From the NCBI RefSeq assembly GCF_014648915.1, contig NZ_BMSA01000011.1, positions 124,001-188,000 of the forward strand: DNA of 64,000 nucleotides. Reading direction: 5' to 3'. Under the pieces are notes generated by a model. That model ran no database searches. It had not been told where the DNA came from and saw only the letters and a program-made list of their open reading frames with translations. Shown here piece by piece: positions 43,374 to 51,947 of the stretch. A program made the position numbers and the translations under genes. Within the stretch, counting starts at the first letter, position 1; each line of letters starts with the position of its first letter. The stretch comes from Streptomyces phaeofaciens (GTDB lineage: Bacteria; Actinomycetota; Actinomycetes; Streptomycetales; Streptomycetaceae).

Positions 43374-43486
43374 GCGCCGACCGTAGACATGGGCACCCCC
43401 GTGAAGGGCCGCGCGACCCATGACGAAACGCTGACGTCCGGCCCGGACGGCGGCCCGAATCCCGCCGGTCGGCCTAGCGTGCCGGT

Positions 43487-44818
43487 GTGACCCGCCCCCT
43501 TCTACGTGATCTGTGCGCCGCCCTGGCCGCCGCCGTGCTCGTCGCCGTGGCCGTGTCGGTCGGCCGCCACCTCCAGGACACCCGGCACACGCTGTTCGTG
43601 AACTGGCCCCCTCTGCTGGCCACCTGGGGCCCGCACACGGGGCCCGGCACCCCGGCCGCGCTGCTGGTGGCCGCGGCCGTCACGGCGTACGGCCCCGCGC
43701 TGGCCGTCCGCCTGCCCTGGCGCGCCCTGCTCGCGGCGTCCTGGGGCGCGGCCACGGCGTGGATCGTCTCGCTCGCCCTCGTCGACGGCTGGCAGCGGGG
43801 CATCGCGGCGCGGCTCACCACCCGGCACGAGTACCTCCGGGTCGTCGACCGCTTCGACGACATCCCCGGCACCCTGCGGGACTTCACCCACCACATCCTT
43901 CTGGACTCCCCCGACAACTGGCCCGCCCATGTCGCCGGCCATCCCCCGGCGGCCACCCTGACGTTCGTCCTCCTCGGCCGGGCCGGGCTGCGGGGCGGCG
44001 GCTGGGCCGGAGCCTGGTGCATCCTGGCCGGCGCGACGGCGTGCGTGGCCGTGCTCGTCGCGGTACGGGCGCTGGCCGGGGAGGGTCTCGCACGACGGGC
44101 GGCCCCCTTCCTGGTCCTGGCCCCCGCCGCGGTGTGGATGGGCACCTCGGCCGACGCGTACTTCGCGGCGGTCGCGGCCTGGGCGGTGGCCACGCTGACG
44201 CTGGCGGTCACCGGGCGGTGGGTGGGGTGGGCCGTCGTGTCGGGCCTGCTGTTCGGGCTCGCGTGCTATCTCTCCTACGGCCTCACGCTCGTCGCCGTCC
44301 TCGGCGCGGCGGTGCTGCTGCTCGGCCGGTCCGGGGTCCGGGCGCGGCCGGTGCTGGTGGTGGCGCTGCTCGCCGGGCTGGCCGTCGTGCCGACGGCGTT
44401 CACGCTCGCCGGGTTCGACTGGTGGGAGGCGTACCGGCTGCTGGTCACGCGCTACCGCCAGGGTGCGGGCGGTGTACGGCCGTACGGCTACTGGGTGTGG
44501 GCCAATCTCGCCTGCACGGTCCTGATCACGGGCCTGGCGACGGCGGCGGGGCTGCGGCGGACGGGTGCCGTGCTGCTCCGGCGGCGTGCCGCACCGCGTG
44601 GCGACGTCCGGCTCGCCCTGCTCGTGGCCGCCGCGCTCGTGGCCGTGCTGGCCGCCGACCTCTCCGGCATGAGCAAGGCGGAGACGGAACGCATCTGGCT
44701 CCCGTTCGCGCTGTGGCTGCTCCCGTCCTGCGCGTTCCTCACCCACCCCCGCGCCTGGCTGGCCGCCCAGGCGGTCCTCGCACTGCTCCTCAACCATCTG
44801 CTGCGCACCGGGTGGTGA
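43487..44818 (+). CDS. Polytopic membrane protein, possible GT-C type transferase
   Basis: A 443-residue membrane protein with about ten hydrophobic helices. The first large outside loop (about residues 85-165) contains paired acidic residues (VVDRFDDIPG) and DSPDNWPAHVAGHPPAATL, resembling the loop of GT-C polyprenol-phosphate sugar transferases or mannosyltransferase-like proteins. Helical half-repeats have AYFAAVAAWAVATLTLAV, GLACYLSYGLTLVAVLG and so on. TAGCGT lies six bases before the GTG, so the message is probably leaderless. It would fit as the user of a lipid-linked sugar made by the GT2 protein nearby. Confidence 0.78.
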   Translation: MTRPLLRDLCAALAAAVLVAVAVSVGRHLQDTRHTLFVNWPPLLATWGPHTGPGTPAALLVAAAVTAYGPALAVRLPWRALLAASWGAATAWIVSLALVDGWQRGIAARLTTRHEYLRVVDRFDDIPGTLRDFTHHILLDSPDNWPAHVAGHPPAATLTFVLLGRAGLRGGGWAGAWCILAGATACVAVLVAVRALAGEGLARRAAPFLVLAPAAVWMGTSADAYFAAVAAWAVATLTLAVTGRWVGWAVVSGLLFGLACYLSYGLTLVAVLGAAVLLLGRSGVRARPVLVVALLAGLAVVPTAFTLAGFDWWEAYRLLVTRYRQGAGGVRPYGYWVWANLACTVLITGLATAAGLRRTGAVLLRRRAAPRGDVRLALLVAAALVAVLAADLSGMSKAETERIWLPFALWLLPSCAFLTHPRAWLAAQAVLALLLNHLLRTGW

Positions 44819-44850
44819 GCGGCCGGCCCGTCGGGCGCGCCGGGTCTGCG

Positions 44851-45612
44851 TCAGGGTTCCGGAGAGTGCCCCTGCGCGAGGCGCTCGGCGACCCAGCGTG
44901 CCGCCGACCGCGGATCGGGGACGGCCGGCACGCCCTCGGGGGGCGGCGGCCGACGGACCACGATCACCGGCAGCCCGGCCTCGCGGGCCGCCGTCAGCTT
45001 CGGCGCGGTGGCCGCTCCCCCGCTGTCCTTCGTCACCACCACGTCGACACGGTGACGGCGCAACAGCTCGCGTTCTCCGTCGAGAGTGAAGGGGCCGCGG
45101 TCGAGCAGCACCTCCATCCGGGGCGGGTACGGGGGCTCGGGCGGGTCGACCGACCGGACGAGGAACCACGGCCCGGTGAGGTCCGCGAAGGCGGCCAGGC
45201 CCGTCCGCCCGGTGGTGAGGAACACCCGCCGGCCGAGTCCGGGCAGCAGCGCGGCGGCCTCCGCCAGGGAACCGGCCTCGTGCCAGCGGTCACCGGGCAC
45301 CGGCGTCCAGCCGGGGCGGCGGACGGCGAGCAGGGGGACGCCGGTGTCGGCCGCGGCCCGCGCCGCGTGGTGCCCGATGGCCCCGGCGAAGGGGTGGGTG
45401 GCGTCGACGAGCGCGTCCACCGCGTGTTCCCGCAGCCAGGCCGACAGCCCCTCGGCACCGCCGAACCCGCCGACGCGCACCGCGCCGGGCAGCGGGCGGG
45501 GACCGGCGACCCGCCCGGCGAGCGAACTGGTCACCGTCAGACCCGGCACACCGTCCAGCAGTTCGGCCAGCCGGCGGGCCTCCGTGGTGCCCCCGAGGAT
45601 CAGTAGGTGCAC
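44851..45612 (-). CDS. cobK: Cobalt-precorrin-6A reductase
   Basis: A 253-residue cobalamin-biosynthesis enzyme (CobK/CbiJ) reducing precorrin-6A with NADPH. It begins with HLLILGGTTEARRLAELL, the classic CobK nucleotide-binding start, and contains VDALVDATHPFAGAIGHHAA, RRVFLTTGRTGLAAF and VVVTKDSGGAATAPKLTAAR, all typical. The GTG start at 45612 gives the normal family N-terminus; a longer frame adds 35 unlikely residues. It is divergent from the cobalt transporter genes and near the cobalamin riboswitch, though the riboswitch faces the other way. Confidence 0.95.
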   Translation of the reverse strand: MHLLILGGTTEARRLAELLDGVPGLTVTSSLAGRVAGPRPLPGAVRVGGFGGAEGLSAWLREHAVDALVDATHPFAGAIGHHAARAAADTGVPLLAVRRPGWTPVPGDRWHEAGSLAEAAALLPGLGRRVFLTTGRTGLAAFADLTGPWFLVRSVDPPEPPYPPRMEVLLDRGPFTLDGERELLRRHRVDVVVTKDSGGAATAPKLTAAREAGLPVIVVRRPPPPEGVPAVPDPRSAARWVAERLAQGHSPEP

Positions 45613-45754
45613 GGGAGTCCGGATCCGTTCTTCGCGGGTGGGGCGGTCGGGTTCCCACTCAAGCACACCGGGGCGTGCGCCGGTGTGTGAGCCGTCTCTC
45701 GACGCCCCCGCGCCCCCCATTGCCGCTTGTCAGGGCCCATATGCGGGCACTACT

Positions 45755-45935
45755 GTCACCACGCCTCGGTGAACGGGAAATCCGGTGTGAAACCGGTGCG
45801 GCCCTCGCCACTGTGATCGGGAAGTCCGGCTCCAGCCCTCACGGGCAGCCACTGGGTCCTCGGACCCGGGAAGGCGGAGCACGGGCGGTGGTACCCGTCA
45901 GCCAGGAGACCGGCCGGGGCGCGTCAACCATCCAC
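45755..45935 (+). ncRNA. Cobalamin (B12) riboswitch before cbiM
   Basis: A leader RNA with the hallmarks of the AdoCbl riboswitch: CGGTGAACGGGAAATCCGGTG followed by paired GAAACCGG, then GCCACTGTGATCGG (conserved ACTG region), and GCCAGGAGACCGG (B12-box region) near 45901. It ends about 28 nt before cbiM, close enough to mask the ribosome-binding site (GGAGAGGG) when B12 is bound. Repression of cobalt uptake by B12 is the known outcome for this arrangement. Confidence 0.93.
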
Positions 45936-45962
45936 GAGGTGCTGGAGAGGGTCTGCTGAACC

Positions 45963-46676
45963 ATGCACATAGCCGAGGGTTTCCTCCCGCCGGCGCACGC
46001 GGTCGCCTGGGGCGTCGCGTCCGCACCGTTCGTCGTCCACGGAGTCCGGTCGCTCACCCGTGAGGTCAGGGAGCATCCCGAGAGCACCCTGCTGCTCGGC
46101 GCCTCCGGGGCCTTCACGTTCGTCCTGTCCGCACTGAAACTGCCCTCGGTGACCGGGAGTTGCTCGCACCCCACCGGCACCGGCCTGGGTGCCATCCTGT
46201 TCCGGCCGCCGATCATGGCCGTCCTGGGCACGATCACCCTGCTCTTCCAGGCCCTGCTGCTCGCGCACGGCGGTCTCACCACCCTCGGCGCCAACGTCTT
46301 CTCGATGGCGATCGTCGGACCGTGGACCGGCTACGCGGTCTACCGGCTGCTGCGCCGCTTCGACGTGCCGCTGATGGTCACGGTGTTCTGCGGCGCCTTC
46401 GCCGCCGACCTGTCCACCTACTGCGTGACCAGCGTGCAGCTGGCGCTGGCGTTCCCCGACCCGGGCAGCGGATTCCTGGGCGCGCTCGGCAAGTTCGGCT
46501 CCATCTTCGCCGTCACCCAGATCCCGCTCGCGGTCAGCGAGGGCCTGCTCACGGTGTTCGTGATGCGGCTGCTGGTGCAGTCCAGCAAGGGCGAACTGAC
46601 CCGGCTCGGCGTGCTGGTGACGGGCGGGCGGCCCCAAGCCGGTGCCGGTACCGGTACCGAGGCGGTGGCCCGATGA
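45963..46676 (+). CDS. cbiM: Cobalt ECF transporter S component CbiM
   Basis: A 237-residue integral membrane protein. The N-terminal MHIAEGFLPP provides the Met1/His2 metal ligands typical of CbiM/NikM, and further His occur in GSCSHPTGTG (His and metal-loop) and LLLAHGGLTTLGAN. It forms a complex with CbiN, CbiQ and CbiO. Expression is under the cobalamin riboswitch. The stop overlaps the start of cbiN (ATGA). Cobalt rather than nickel is supported by the riboswitch and neighbouring cobK. Confidence 0.97.
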   Translation: MHIAEGFLPPAHAVAWGVASAPFVVHGVRSLTREVREHPESTLLLGASGAFTFVLSALKLPSVTGSCSHPTGTGLGAILFRPPIMAVLGTITLLFQALLLAHGGLTTLGANVFSMAIVGPWTGYAVYRLLRRFDVPLMVTVFCGAFAADLSTYCVTSVQLALAFPDPGSGFLGALGKFGSIFAVTQIPLAVSEGLLTVFVMRLLVQSSKGELTRLGVLVTGGRPQAGAGTGTEAVAR

Positions 46677-47062
46677 GCCGCAACGCGAAGATCAACGCCC
46701 TGCTGCTGTTCGTGGTGGCCGCGCTGGCCGTCCTGCCGCTGGTCCTCGGGCTCGGCGACCACAAGGAGGAGCCGTTCACGGGCGCGGACGCCGAGGCGGA
46801 GACGGCGATCACCGAGCTGGAACCGGACTACGAGCCCTGGTTCTCGCCGCTGTACGAGCCACCGTCCGGGGAGATCGAGTCGGCGCTGTTCTCCTTCCAG
46901 GCGGCGCTCGGGGCGGGCGTCCTCGCCTACTACTTCGGTCTGCACCGCGGGCGGCGCCAGGGCGAACTGCGGGCGCTGGCACGGCAGGACGCGGCCACGG
47001 CCGAAGCGGCCGCCGAGGCGATCGGCGCCGAGCCCGCCACCGAGCCCGCCGACCGGGCCTAG
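46673..47062 (+). CDS. cbiN: Cobalt transporter accessory protein CbiN
   Basis: A 129-residue membrane protein with two helices (about 8-27 and 80-98) and a short acidic extracytoplasmic loop between them (EEPFTGADAEAETAITELEP, FSPLYEPPSGEIES), as expected for CbiN. The tail after the second helix is Ala/Glu-rich and longer than in enteric bacteria. It is coupled to cbiM by ATGA and lies five nt before cbiQ. CbiN helps load metal into CbiM. Confidence 0.96.
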   Translation: MSRNAKINALLLFVVAALAVLPLVLGLGDHKEEPFTGADAEAETAITELEPDYEPWFSPLYEPPSGEIESALFSFQAALGAGVLAYYFGLHRGRRQGELRALARQDAATAEAAAEAIGAEPATEPADRA

Positions 47063-47066
47063 CCGG

Positions 47067-47816
47067 GTGCTGCCGATCGACGCGGCGGCCCACAGCAGCC
47101 GCTGGCGCCGCCGTCACCCGGTGGACAAGGCCGTGCTCGGACTGGGCCTGACCGTGCTCGCCGTCTCCCTGCCGCCCTGGCCCGGCGCCGCCCTCGTACT
47201 GCTGACCGCGCTCGTGGTGCTGCTGGGCCCGGCAGGGGTGCCGGCCCGCCGGCTGTGGCGGGCCTACCGGGTGCCGCTGGGGTTCTGTGCGACCGGGGCG
47301 CTCACGCTGCTCGTCCAGGTCGGCGGGCCCGACGGGTTCGTCGCCCCGGCCGACGGCGGGGCGGTGCGCGCCGGGGAGCTGCTGCTGCGCACCTCGGCCG
47401 CCTCCCTCGGCGTCCTGCTGTTCGCCTTCACCACACCGATGTCCGATCTGCTGCCGCGCCTGGTCCGCGCCGGGGTGCCCGCACCGGTCGTGGACGTGGC
47501 GCTGGTGACGTACCGGATGAGCTTCCTGCTGCTGGACTCCGTGCGCCGCATCCGGGAGGCGCAGGCGGCGCGGCTCGGGCACACCAGCCGGGCGGCCGAG
47601 TGGCGTGCGCTGGCCGGGCTCGGGGCCACGGCGTTCGTCCGGGCCTTCGACCGGGCGGCACGGCTCCAGGCCGGGCTCGCCGGCCGGGGCTACGACGGCA
47701 CCCTGCGCGTCCTGGTGCCCGAGGCCCGGGTCTCCGTCCGCTTCACGGCCGGCAGCGTCGCCCTCCTCGCGGCACTGACCGTTCTCACCCTCGTCCTGGA
47801 AAGGCCGCCGACATGA
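47067..47816 (+). CDS. cbiQ: ECF transporter T component CbiQ
   Basis: A 249-residue integral membrane coupling protein. Hydrophobic helices alternate with two short charged motifs of the Ala-Arg-Gly type at the cytoplasmic side (RRIREAQAARLGHTSRAA and RAARLQAGLAGRGYDG), which grip the CbiO ATPases. GTG start five nt after cbiN. The stop overlaps cbiO (ATGA). Confidence 0.95.
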   Translation: MLPIDAAAHSSRWRRRHPVDKAVLGLGLTVLAVSLPPWPGAALVLLTALVVLLGPAGVPARRLWRAYRVPLGFCATGALTLLVQVGGPDGFVAPADGGAVRAGELLLRTSAASLGVLLFAFTTPMSDLLPRLVRAGVPAPVVDVALVTYRMSFLLLDSVRRIREAQAARLGHTSRAAEWRALAGLGATAFVRAFDRAARLQAGLAGRGYDGTLRVLVPEARVSVRFTAGSVALLAALTVLTLVLERPPT

Positions 47817-48658
47817 GCGAGCCCGTGCTGGTCGCCCTGCGCGGCGCCTCCTTCGCCTACGAGGACGGCCCCGTCGTCGTCGACGGGCTGGACTTCGAGG
47901 TCCGCGGCGGACGCGCGCTCGCGCTGCTGGGCCGCAACGGCAGTGGCAAGACCACGCTGATGCGGCTGCTCAGCGGCGGACTGCGGCCGCGCACCGGCGA
48001 ACTGACCGTCGAGGGGCGCGCGGTCGGCTACGACCGCAAGGGCCTGACCCGGCTGCGGACGACCGTGCAGCTGGTGGTGCAGGACCCCGACGACCAGCTG
48101 TTCGCCGCGTCCGTCGGCCAGGACGTGTCGTTCGGACCGCTGAACCTCGGCCTGTCCGACGTGGAGGTGCGGGCCCGCGTCGACGAGGCCCTCGCCGCCC
48201 TCGACATCACGGCCCTGGCCGACCGGCCCACCCATCTGCTGTCGTACGGGCAGCGCAAGCGGACCGCCATCGCGGGCGCCGTCGCCATGCGGCCGCGCGT
48301 GCTGATCCTCGACGAGCCGACCGCCGGGCTCGACCCCGACGGCCAGGAGCGGCTGCTCGCCACCCTCGACGGGCTGCGCGCGTCCGGGACGACGGTGGTG
48401 ATGGCCACCCACGACGTCGACCTCGCGCTGCGCTGGGCCGACGACGCCGCACTCCTCACCCCGTCCGGCGCGCACACCGGGCCCGCGGCGGCGATGCTGG
48501 CCCGTACGGACCTGCTCGGGCAGGCCGGGCTGCGGCTGCCGTGGGGGATCGCCGCCGCCGAACTGCTGCGCGCACAGGGCCTGTTGCCCGCCGCGGCACC
48601 CGGACCGCGCACGGCCGAGGAACTCTCCGCCCTGACGACGGCCCGTACGGGGACGTGA
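47813..48658 (+). CDS. cbiO: Cobalt ECF transporter ATPase CbiO
   Basis: A 281-residue ABC ATPase. Walker A is GRNGSGKTT, the Q-loop VQDPDDQLF, the ABC signature LSYGQRKR (Tyr in place of the common second Gly), Walker B VLILDEPTAGLD and the H-loop His in ATHDVDLAL. The C-terminal extension of about 50 residues is Ala/Leu-rich. It powers cobalt uptake with CbiMNQ. It is the last gene of the riboswitch-controlled operon. Confidence 0.96.
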   Translation: MSEPVLVALRGASFAYEDGPVVVDGLDFEVRGGRALALLGRNGSGKTTLMRLLSGGLRPRTGELTVEGRAVGYDRKGLTRLRTTVQLVVQDPDDQLFAASVGQDVSFGPLNLGLSDVEVRARVDEALAALDITALADRPTHLLSYGQRKRTAIAGAVAMRPRVLILDEPTAGLDPDGQERLLATLDGLRASGTTVVMATHDVDLALRWADDAALLTPSGAHTGPAAAMLARTDLLGQAGLRLPWGIAAAELLRAQGLLPAAAPGPRTAEELSALTTARTGT

Positions 48659-48662
48659 CCTC

Positions 48663-49571
48663 GTGCGGACCGGGCGGGAGCCGGCGCCCGCGCTCGGGGG
48701 CGTGACCGGCCGCACCTCTGCTCCGGCCGGCCCGGCGGACGTCTTCCCCGGTCCGGTGAACGTCTCCCCCCTCACCGCCGTATTCGACGAGGTGAGCGGG
48801 CGTGAGGCGGGGGGCGGGGCCGTGTGGGTGCGGGCCGGGGTGTTCGCCGTGCTCGGGACCGTGCTCGCGCTGCTCGGGCATCACGCGATCGCCGAGGCGG
48901 CGGTGCCGTGGCGGCTCGCGGGGGCGCTCGTCGCCGTCCAGCTCGCCGCGTTCCTGCCGCTGGCCCGGCGCCGTCCGTCGCCGGTCGTGACCCTCGGGGC
49001 CACGCTGCTGACGCAGGGCGCCCTGCATCTCGCGCTGTCCCTCGCCGACGGCCACGCGCCGGCGGCGCTGCCGGGTCACGCCGGGCACGCCGGTCATCCG
49101 GCGGCGGCCGGCGGGGACGGGCACGTCTGGCATCACGGCGGGATGCCGATGGCCGCGGTCCACACGGCCGCCGCGCTCGCGGTGGCCTGGCTGCTGCACC
49201 GGGCGGACGTCCGGACGCGGGCCGCGCTCGGCCTGCTGCGCACGCTCGGCCGGGCCGCCGCGGCCGCCTTGGCCCAGGTGCTGCCCCGCCCGGTGCCCCG
49301 TCCGGAGCCGGTACGGCCCCGGGCGCCCGGCCGGCGCAGCGGCGCGTTCCTGGCGCCGGCCGGGCCGGGTCCGGCGAACGTCCTGGAGCACGCGGTGGGG
49401 CGCAGGGGCCCACCGCGTGGGGAGAACCCCTCGGTCCTTCACCGGCCCCGGTCGTCACCGGGCCGGATCCTCCCGTTCCCGCAAGGAGTTCCCCCGTGTC
49501 CGTGTCCCACCCCGTCCGCCCCCTGGCGCGCGTCGGCCGCCGTCTCGGGCTCGCCGGCGCCGTCGCGCTGA
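48663..49571 (+). CDS. His-rich membrane protein with 3' end overlapping the YcnI-type gene
   Basis: A 302-residue membrane protein of unknown role. Four hydrophobic segments lie between about residues 55 and 185, with a His-rich outer loop (GHAPAALPGHAGHAGHPAAA, then DGHVWHHGGMPMAAVH) fitting metal binding. The frame runs 76 nt into the following gene, which is unusual. A 9-bp-arm hairpin at 49391-49417 inside the 3' part and the low-complexity last 50 residues suggest that the original stop was lost by a frameshift near 49400. It lies four nt after cbiO and directly before a YcnI-type gene, a usual place for copper-linked membrane proteins. Confidence 0.6.
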   Translation: MRTGREPAPALGGVTGRTSAPAGPADVFPGPVNVSPLTAVFDEVSGREAGGGAVWVRAGVFAVLGTVLALLGHHAIAEAAVPWRLAGALVAVQLAAFLPLARRRPSPVVTLGATLLTQGALHLALSLADGHAPAALPGHAGHAGHPAAAGGDGHVWHHGGMPMAAVHTAAALAVAWLLHRADVRTRAALGLLRTLGRAAAAALAQVLPRPVPRPEPVRPRAPGRRSGAFLAPAGPGPANVLEHAVGRRGPPRGENPSVLHRPRSSPGRILPFPQGVPPCPCPTPSAPWRASAAVSGSPAPSR

Positions 49572-50251
49572 CGGCCACCCTCGCCCTGGCCGCACCGGCC
49601 GCCGCCCACGCCGAGGTCGAGGCCGACCGCCCGCAGGCGCTCGCCGAGAACGTCACCCTGACCTTCGTCTCCGAGGCCGAGTCCGCCTCCGCCGGCTTCC
49701 GTGAGGTGCGGGTCGTCCTGCCCGAGGGCATCGCCCCCACCGCCGTCACCCTCGGCAAGGCCCCCAAGGGCTGGAAGTTCACGGCGACCGAGGACGGCTA
49801 CACCCTGGCCGGTCCGGCGCTCGGCACCGGCGTCGACGCGGAGTACAGCGTGAAGGTCCGCCAGCTGCCGGACGCCGAGGAGCTGGCGTTCAAGACCGTC
49901 GAGACGTACGACGACGGCGAGATCTCCCGGTGGATCGAACTGCCCGCCGACGGCAAGGAGGCCGAACAGCCCGCTCCGCTGCTGAAGCTGAAGGCCGCGG
50001 CCCCGGGGGCCACGCCGGTCGGGGCGAGCCCCACGCCGTCGGAGACGGCGGGGTCCCCGTCCGCGGCCGCTTCTTCCACCCCGTCGCCGAAGTCGTCGTC
50101 GAAGTCCGCGTCGGAGTCCGCCTCGGCCGACGAGGACTCCGGGACGTCCACCGGCCTGCTGGCCGGCGGGGCCGCCGCGACGCTGCTGGTCCTCGGCGGC
50201 GGAGCCTGGTGGTTCCTCAGGCGTCGGGCCGCCGGCACGTCCGAGGACTGA
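49496..50251 (+). CDS. YcnI-type (DUF1775) copper-associated exported protein
   Basis: A 251-residue exported protein. The signal peptide spans about 1-35 (AAPAAA-HAEV). The mature DUF1775 domain begins HAEVEADRPQALAEN, with the N-terminal His expected to bind Cu(II), and it contains the conserved Trp in PKGWKFTATEDGYTL. A Ser/Thr/Pro linker at about 165-215 leads to a C-terminal membrane helix (about 222-242) and basic tail. The GTG follows AAGGAG. Copper binding is known for YcnI relatives; here it is inferred. Confidence 0.9.
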   Translation: MSVSHPVRPLARVGRRLGLAGAVALTATLALAAPAAAHAEVEADRPQALAENVTLTFVSEAESASAGFREVRVVLPEGIAPTAVTLGKAPKGWKFTATEDGYTLAGPALGTGVDAEYSVKVRQLPDAEELAFKTVETYDDGEISRWIELPADGKEAEQPAPLLKLKAAAPGATPVGASPTPSETAGSPSAAASSTPSPKSSSKSASESASADEDSGTSTGLLAGGAAATLLVLGGGAWWFLRRRAAGTSED

Positions 50252-50260
50252 CCCGGACCG

Positions 50261-50345
50261 CCGTCGACCCGGGGCCGCGAGAGCGTACGCCTCGCCCCGG
50301 GTCGACGGCCGGCACCCGGCGCCACGAACGCGGCGCCGGGTGCCG
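50261..50345. terminator. Two back-to-back perfect hairpins
   Basis: Hairpin 1 has 15-bp arms (50261-50275 / 50294-50308; CCGTCGACCCGGGGC) with an 18-nt loop. Hairpin 2 has 14-bp arms (50310-50323 / 50332-50345; CGGCACCCGGCGCC) with an 8-nt loop. They lie between convergent stops, so each strand probably uses one as terminator. Confidence 0.8.
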
Positions 50346-50350
50346 AGGGC

Positions 50351-51823
50351 TCAGAAGACGCCCTGGCCCGGGACGAGGATCCCCCGCGGGTCGTACGTGC
50401 GCTTCGCCGCCTCCAGCGCCGGCCAGGCCGGGCCGAAGTGGTCCCGCCAGTCCTCGGGGGTGAACGGGATGCTGCCCACCGGGTACTGCGTGCCGCCGGC
50501 CGCCGCGGCGGCCTCGTACGCGGAGCGGTTGGCCGCCAGCAGACGCTCGACGGTGGCCGTGTCGTCCGGCGGGGTGGCGCCGAGGATGTCGAACAGGTAC
50601 GACACGTCCTCGTCGGAGGTGCGCAGCAGCGGGGTCGTGAGGCGCTCCTTCAGCATCGGGTAGAAGAGGATGACGCCCGGGCCCAGATCGGCCGGGGTGA
50701 GGTTCGCCAGCAGCGGTCCGCTGACGGACGCGGCCGCCGAGCCCGGCAGCATGAGGTTGAGCCACGGGTGGGCGTACGTCCAGAAGCCGGCCTCCTTGAG
50801 GGAGGCGACGAGCGGTGCCAGCCGGTCCAGGAAGTCGTAGTAGGACCGGTCGGTGTACTGCACCCCGGCCGGATCGTGGCGCAGACCGCTCAGCAGGGCC
50901 GTGTCGTCCGGTGCGGGGCCGACCGGAGGGCCGTAGGCCACCGCCTCCAGGCTGTAGGCGCGGAAGGCTCCCTGGGCGTCTACGTGGACCTGACCTTCCA
51001 CGTAGTCGAAGCGGCCGTCCTGGACGAGCACGCGCTGGTCGTCCAGGAACGTCTCCAGGTCGTCGTAGGGCAGTTGGTAGTGGCGGACCGACTCGGGCGC
51101 GGGCACCAGGCGCAGGGTGGCCTCGACGATGATCGCGCACTGGCCGAGGCCGGCCAGGACGGCGTGGAAGAGGTCGGGGCGCCGGGACGGGGAGCAGCGG
51201 ACCAGCTCGCCCGCTCCGGTGACGACCCGCAGCGCGGTGACGTTGTCGACCTGGGCGCCGTGCCGATGGATCTGGCCGCCGAGGCCGCCGACGGACAGGG
51301 TGCCGCCGACGGAGAGTTCGATGTAGTCGGTGAAGACGGGCGGGGTGAGACCGTGGGCGAGGGTCGCCCTGGCCACCTCGCTCCACTTGGCGCCCGCGCC
51401 GACGGTGACGGTGGTGCTGTGCGGCCCCACGGGGCCGATGGCCGCGAGCGGCGCGGTCTCGACGACCAGGCCGTCCGCCACCTGCGCCTGCCCGTACGGG
51501 GCGTGCCCCTGGCCACGCGGCGCGACCGGCAGACCCAGGTCGTTGCAGAACCGGACCATGGCGACGACGTCGCGCACCGAGCCGGGGCGCAGGACGGCCA
51601 GGGGTCGGCGGTGGACGATGTGGCCGTAGTCGTCGGCCGCGGCGCTCAGCGACGCCGCGTCGGTGACGAGCGTGCCGTCCAGCCCGGGGATCCTGGCCAG
51701 GGCGGATCCCGGCTCCGCGGCGGTCGCGGTCCAGGTGCGGGCCGCGGTGTCGAATCCGATCACCGCCGTGCCGGTGACGGTGAGTCCACGTAATACGGTG
51801 CGTCTGGACGGTGTGCGGGACAT
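50351..51823 (-). CDS. Tat-exported FAD-dependent oxidoreductase, cytokinin-dehydrogenase-like
   Basis: A 490-residue exported flavoenzyme. The N-terminus MSRTPSRRTVLRGLTVTG is a Tat signal. The FAD-binding PCMH domain has PLAVLRPGSVRDVV, then PRGQGHAPYGQA, where cytokinin oxidases have the GHS motif for covalent FAD, and GGTLSVGGLGGQ. The C-terminal substrate domain has YAHPWLNLMLPG and ILFYPM. Alcohol or amine oxidase activity with O2 or another acceptor is likely; cytokinin itself is not proven. A GTG six bases upstream is also possible as start. Confidence 0.88.
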   Translation of the reverse strand: MSRTPSRRTVLRGLTVTGTAVIGFDTAARTWTATAAEPGSALARIPGLDGTLVTDAASLSAAADDYGHIVHRRPLAVLRPGSVRDVVAMVRFCNDLGLPVAPRGQGHAPYGQAQVADGLVVETAPLAAIGPVGPHSTTVTVGAGAKWSEVARATLAHGLTPPVFTDYIELSVGGTLSVGGLGGQIHRHGAQVDNVTALRVVTGAGELVRCSPSRRPDLFHAVLAGLGQCAIIVEATLRLVPAPESVRHYQLPYDDLETFLDDQRVLVQDGRFDYVEGQVHVDAQGAFRAYSLEAVAYGPPVGPAPDDTALLSGLRHDPAGVQYTDRSYYDFLDRLAPLVASLKEAGFWTYAHPWLNLMLPGSAAASVSGPLLANLTPADLGPGVILFYPMLKERLTTPLLRTSDEDVSYLFDILGATPPDDTATVERLLAANRSAYEAAAAAGGTQYPVGSIPFTPEDWRDHFGPAWPALEAAKRTYDPRGILVPGQGVF

Positions 51824-51947
51824 ACGCACTACCACCTCTCAAGCGCTGGTCAAGTGGTCAAATCCACGACAGCGTAGGCGAGTTGATCCCGTACGGCATC
51901 GGGTTTCCCTGGCGTCCCGGTGCACGGCCCACGCCCGTGGACGACCA

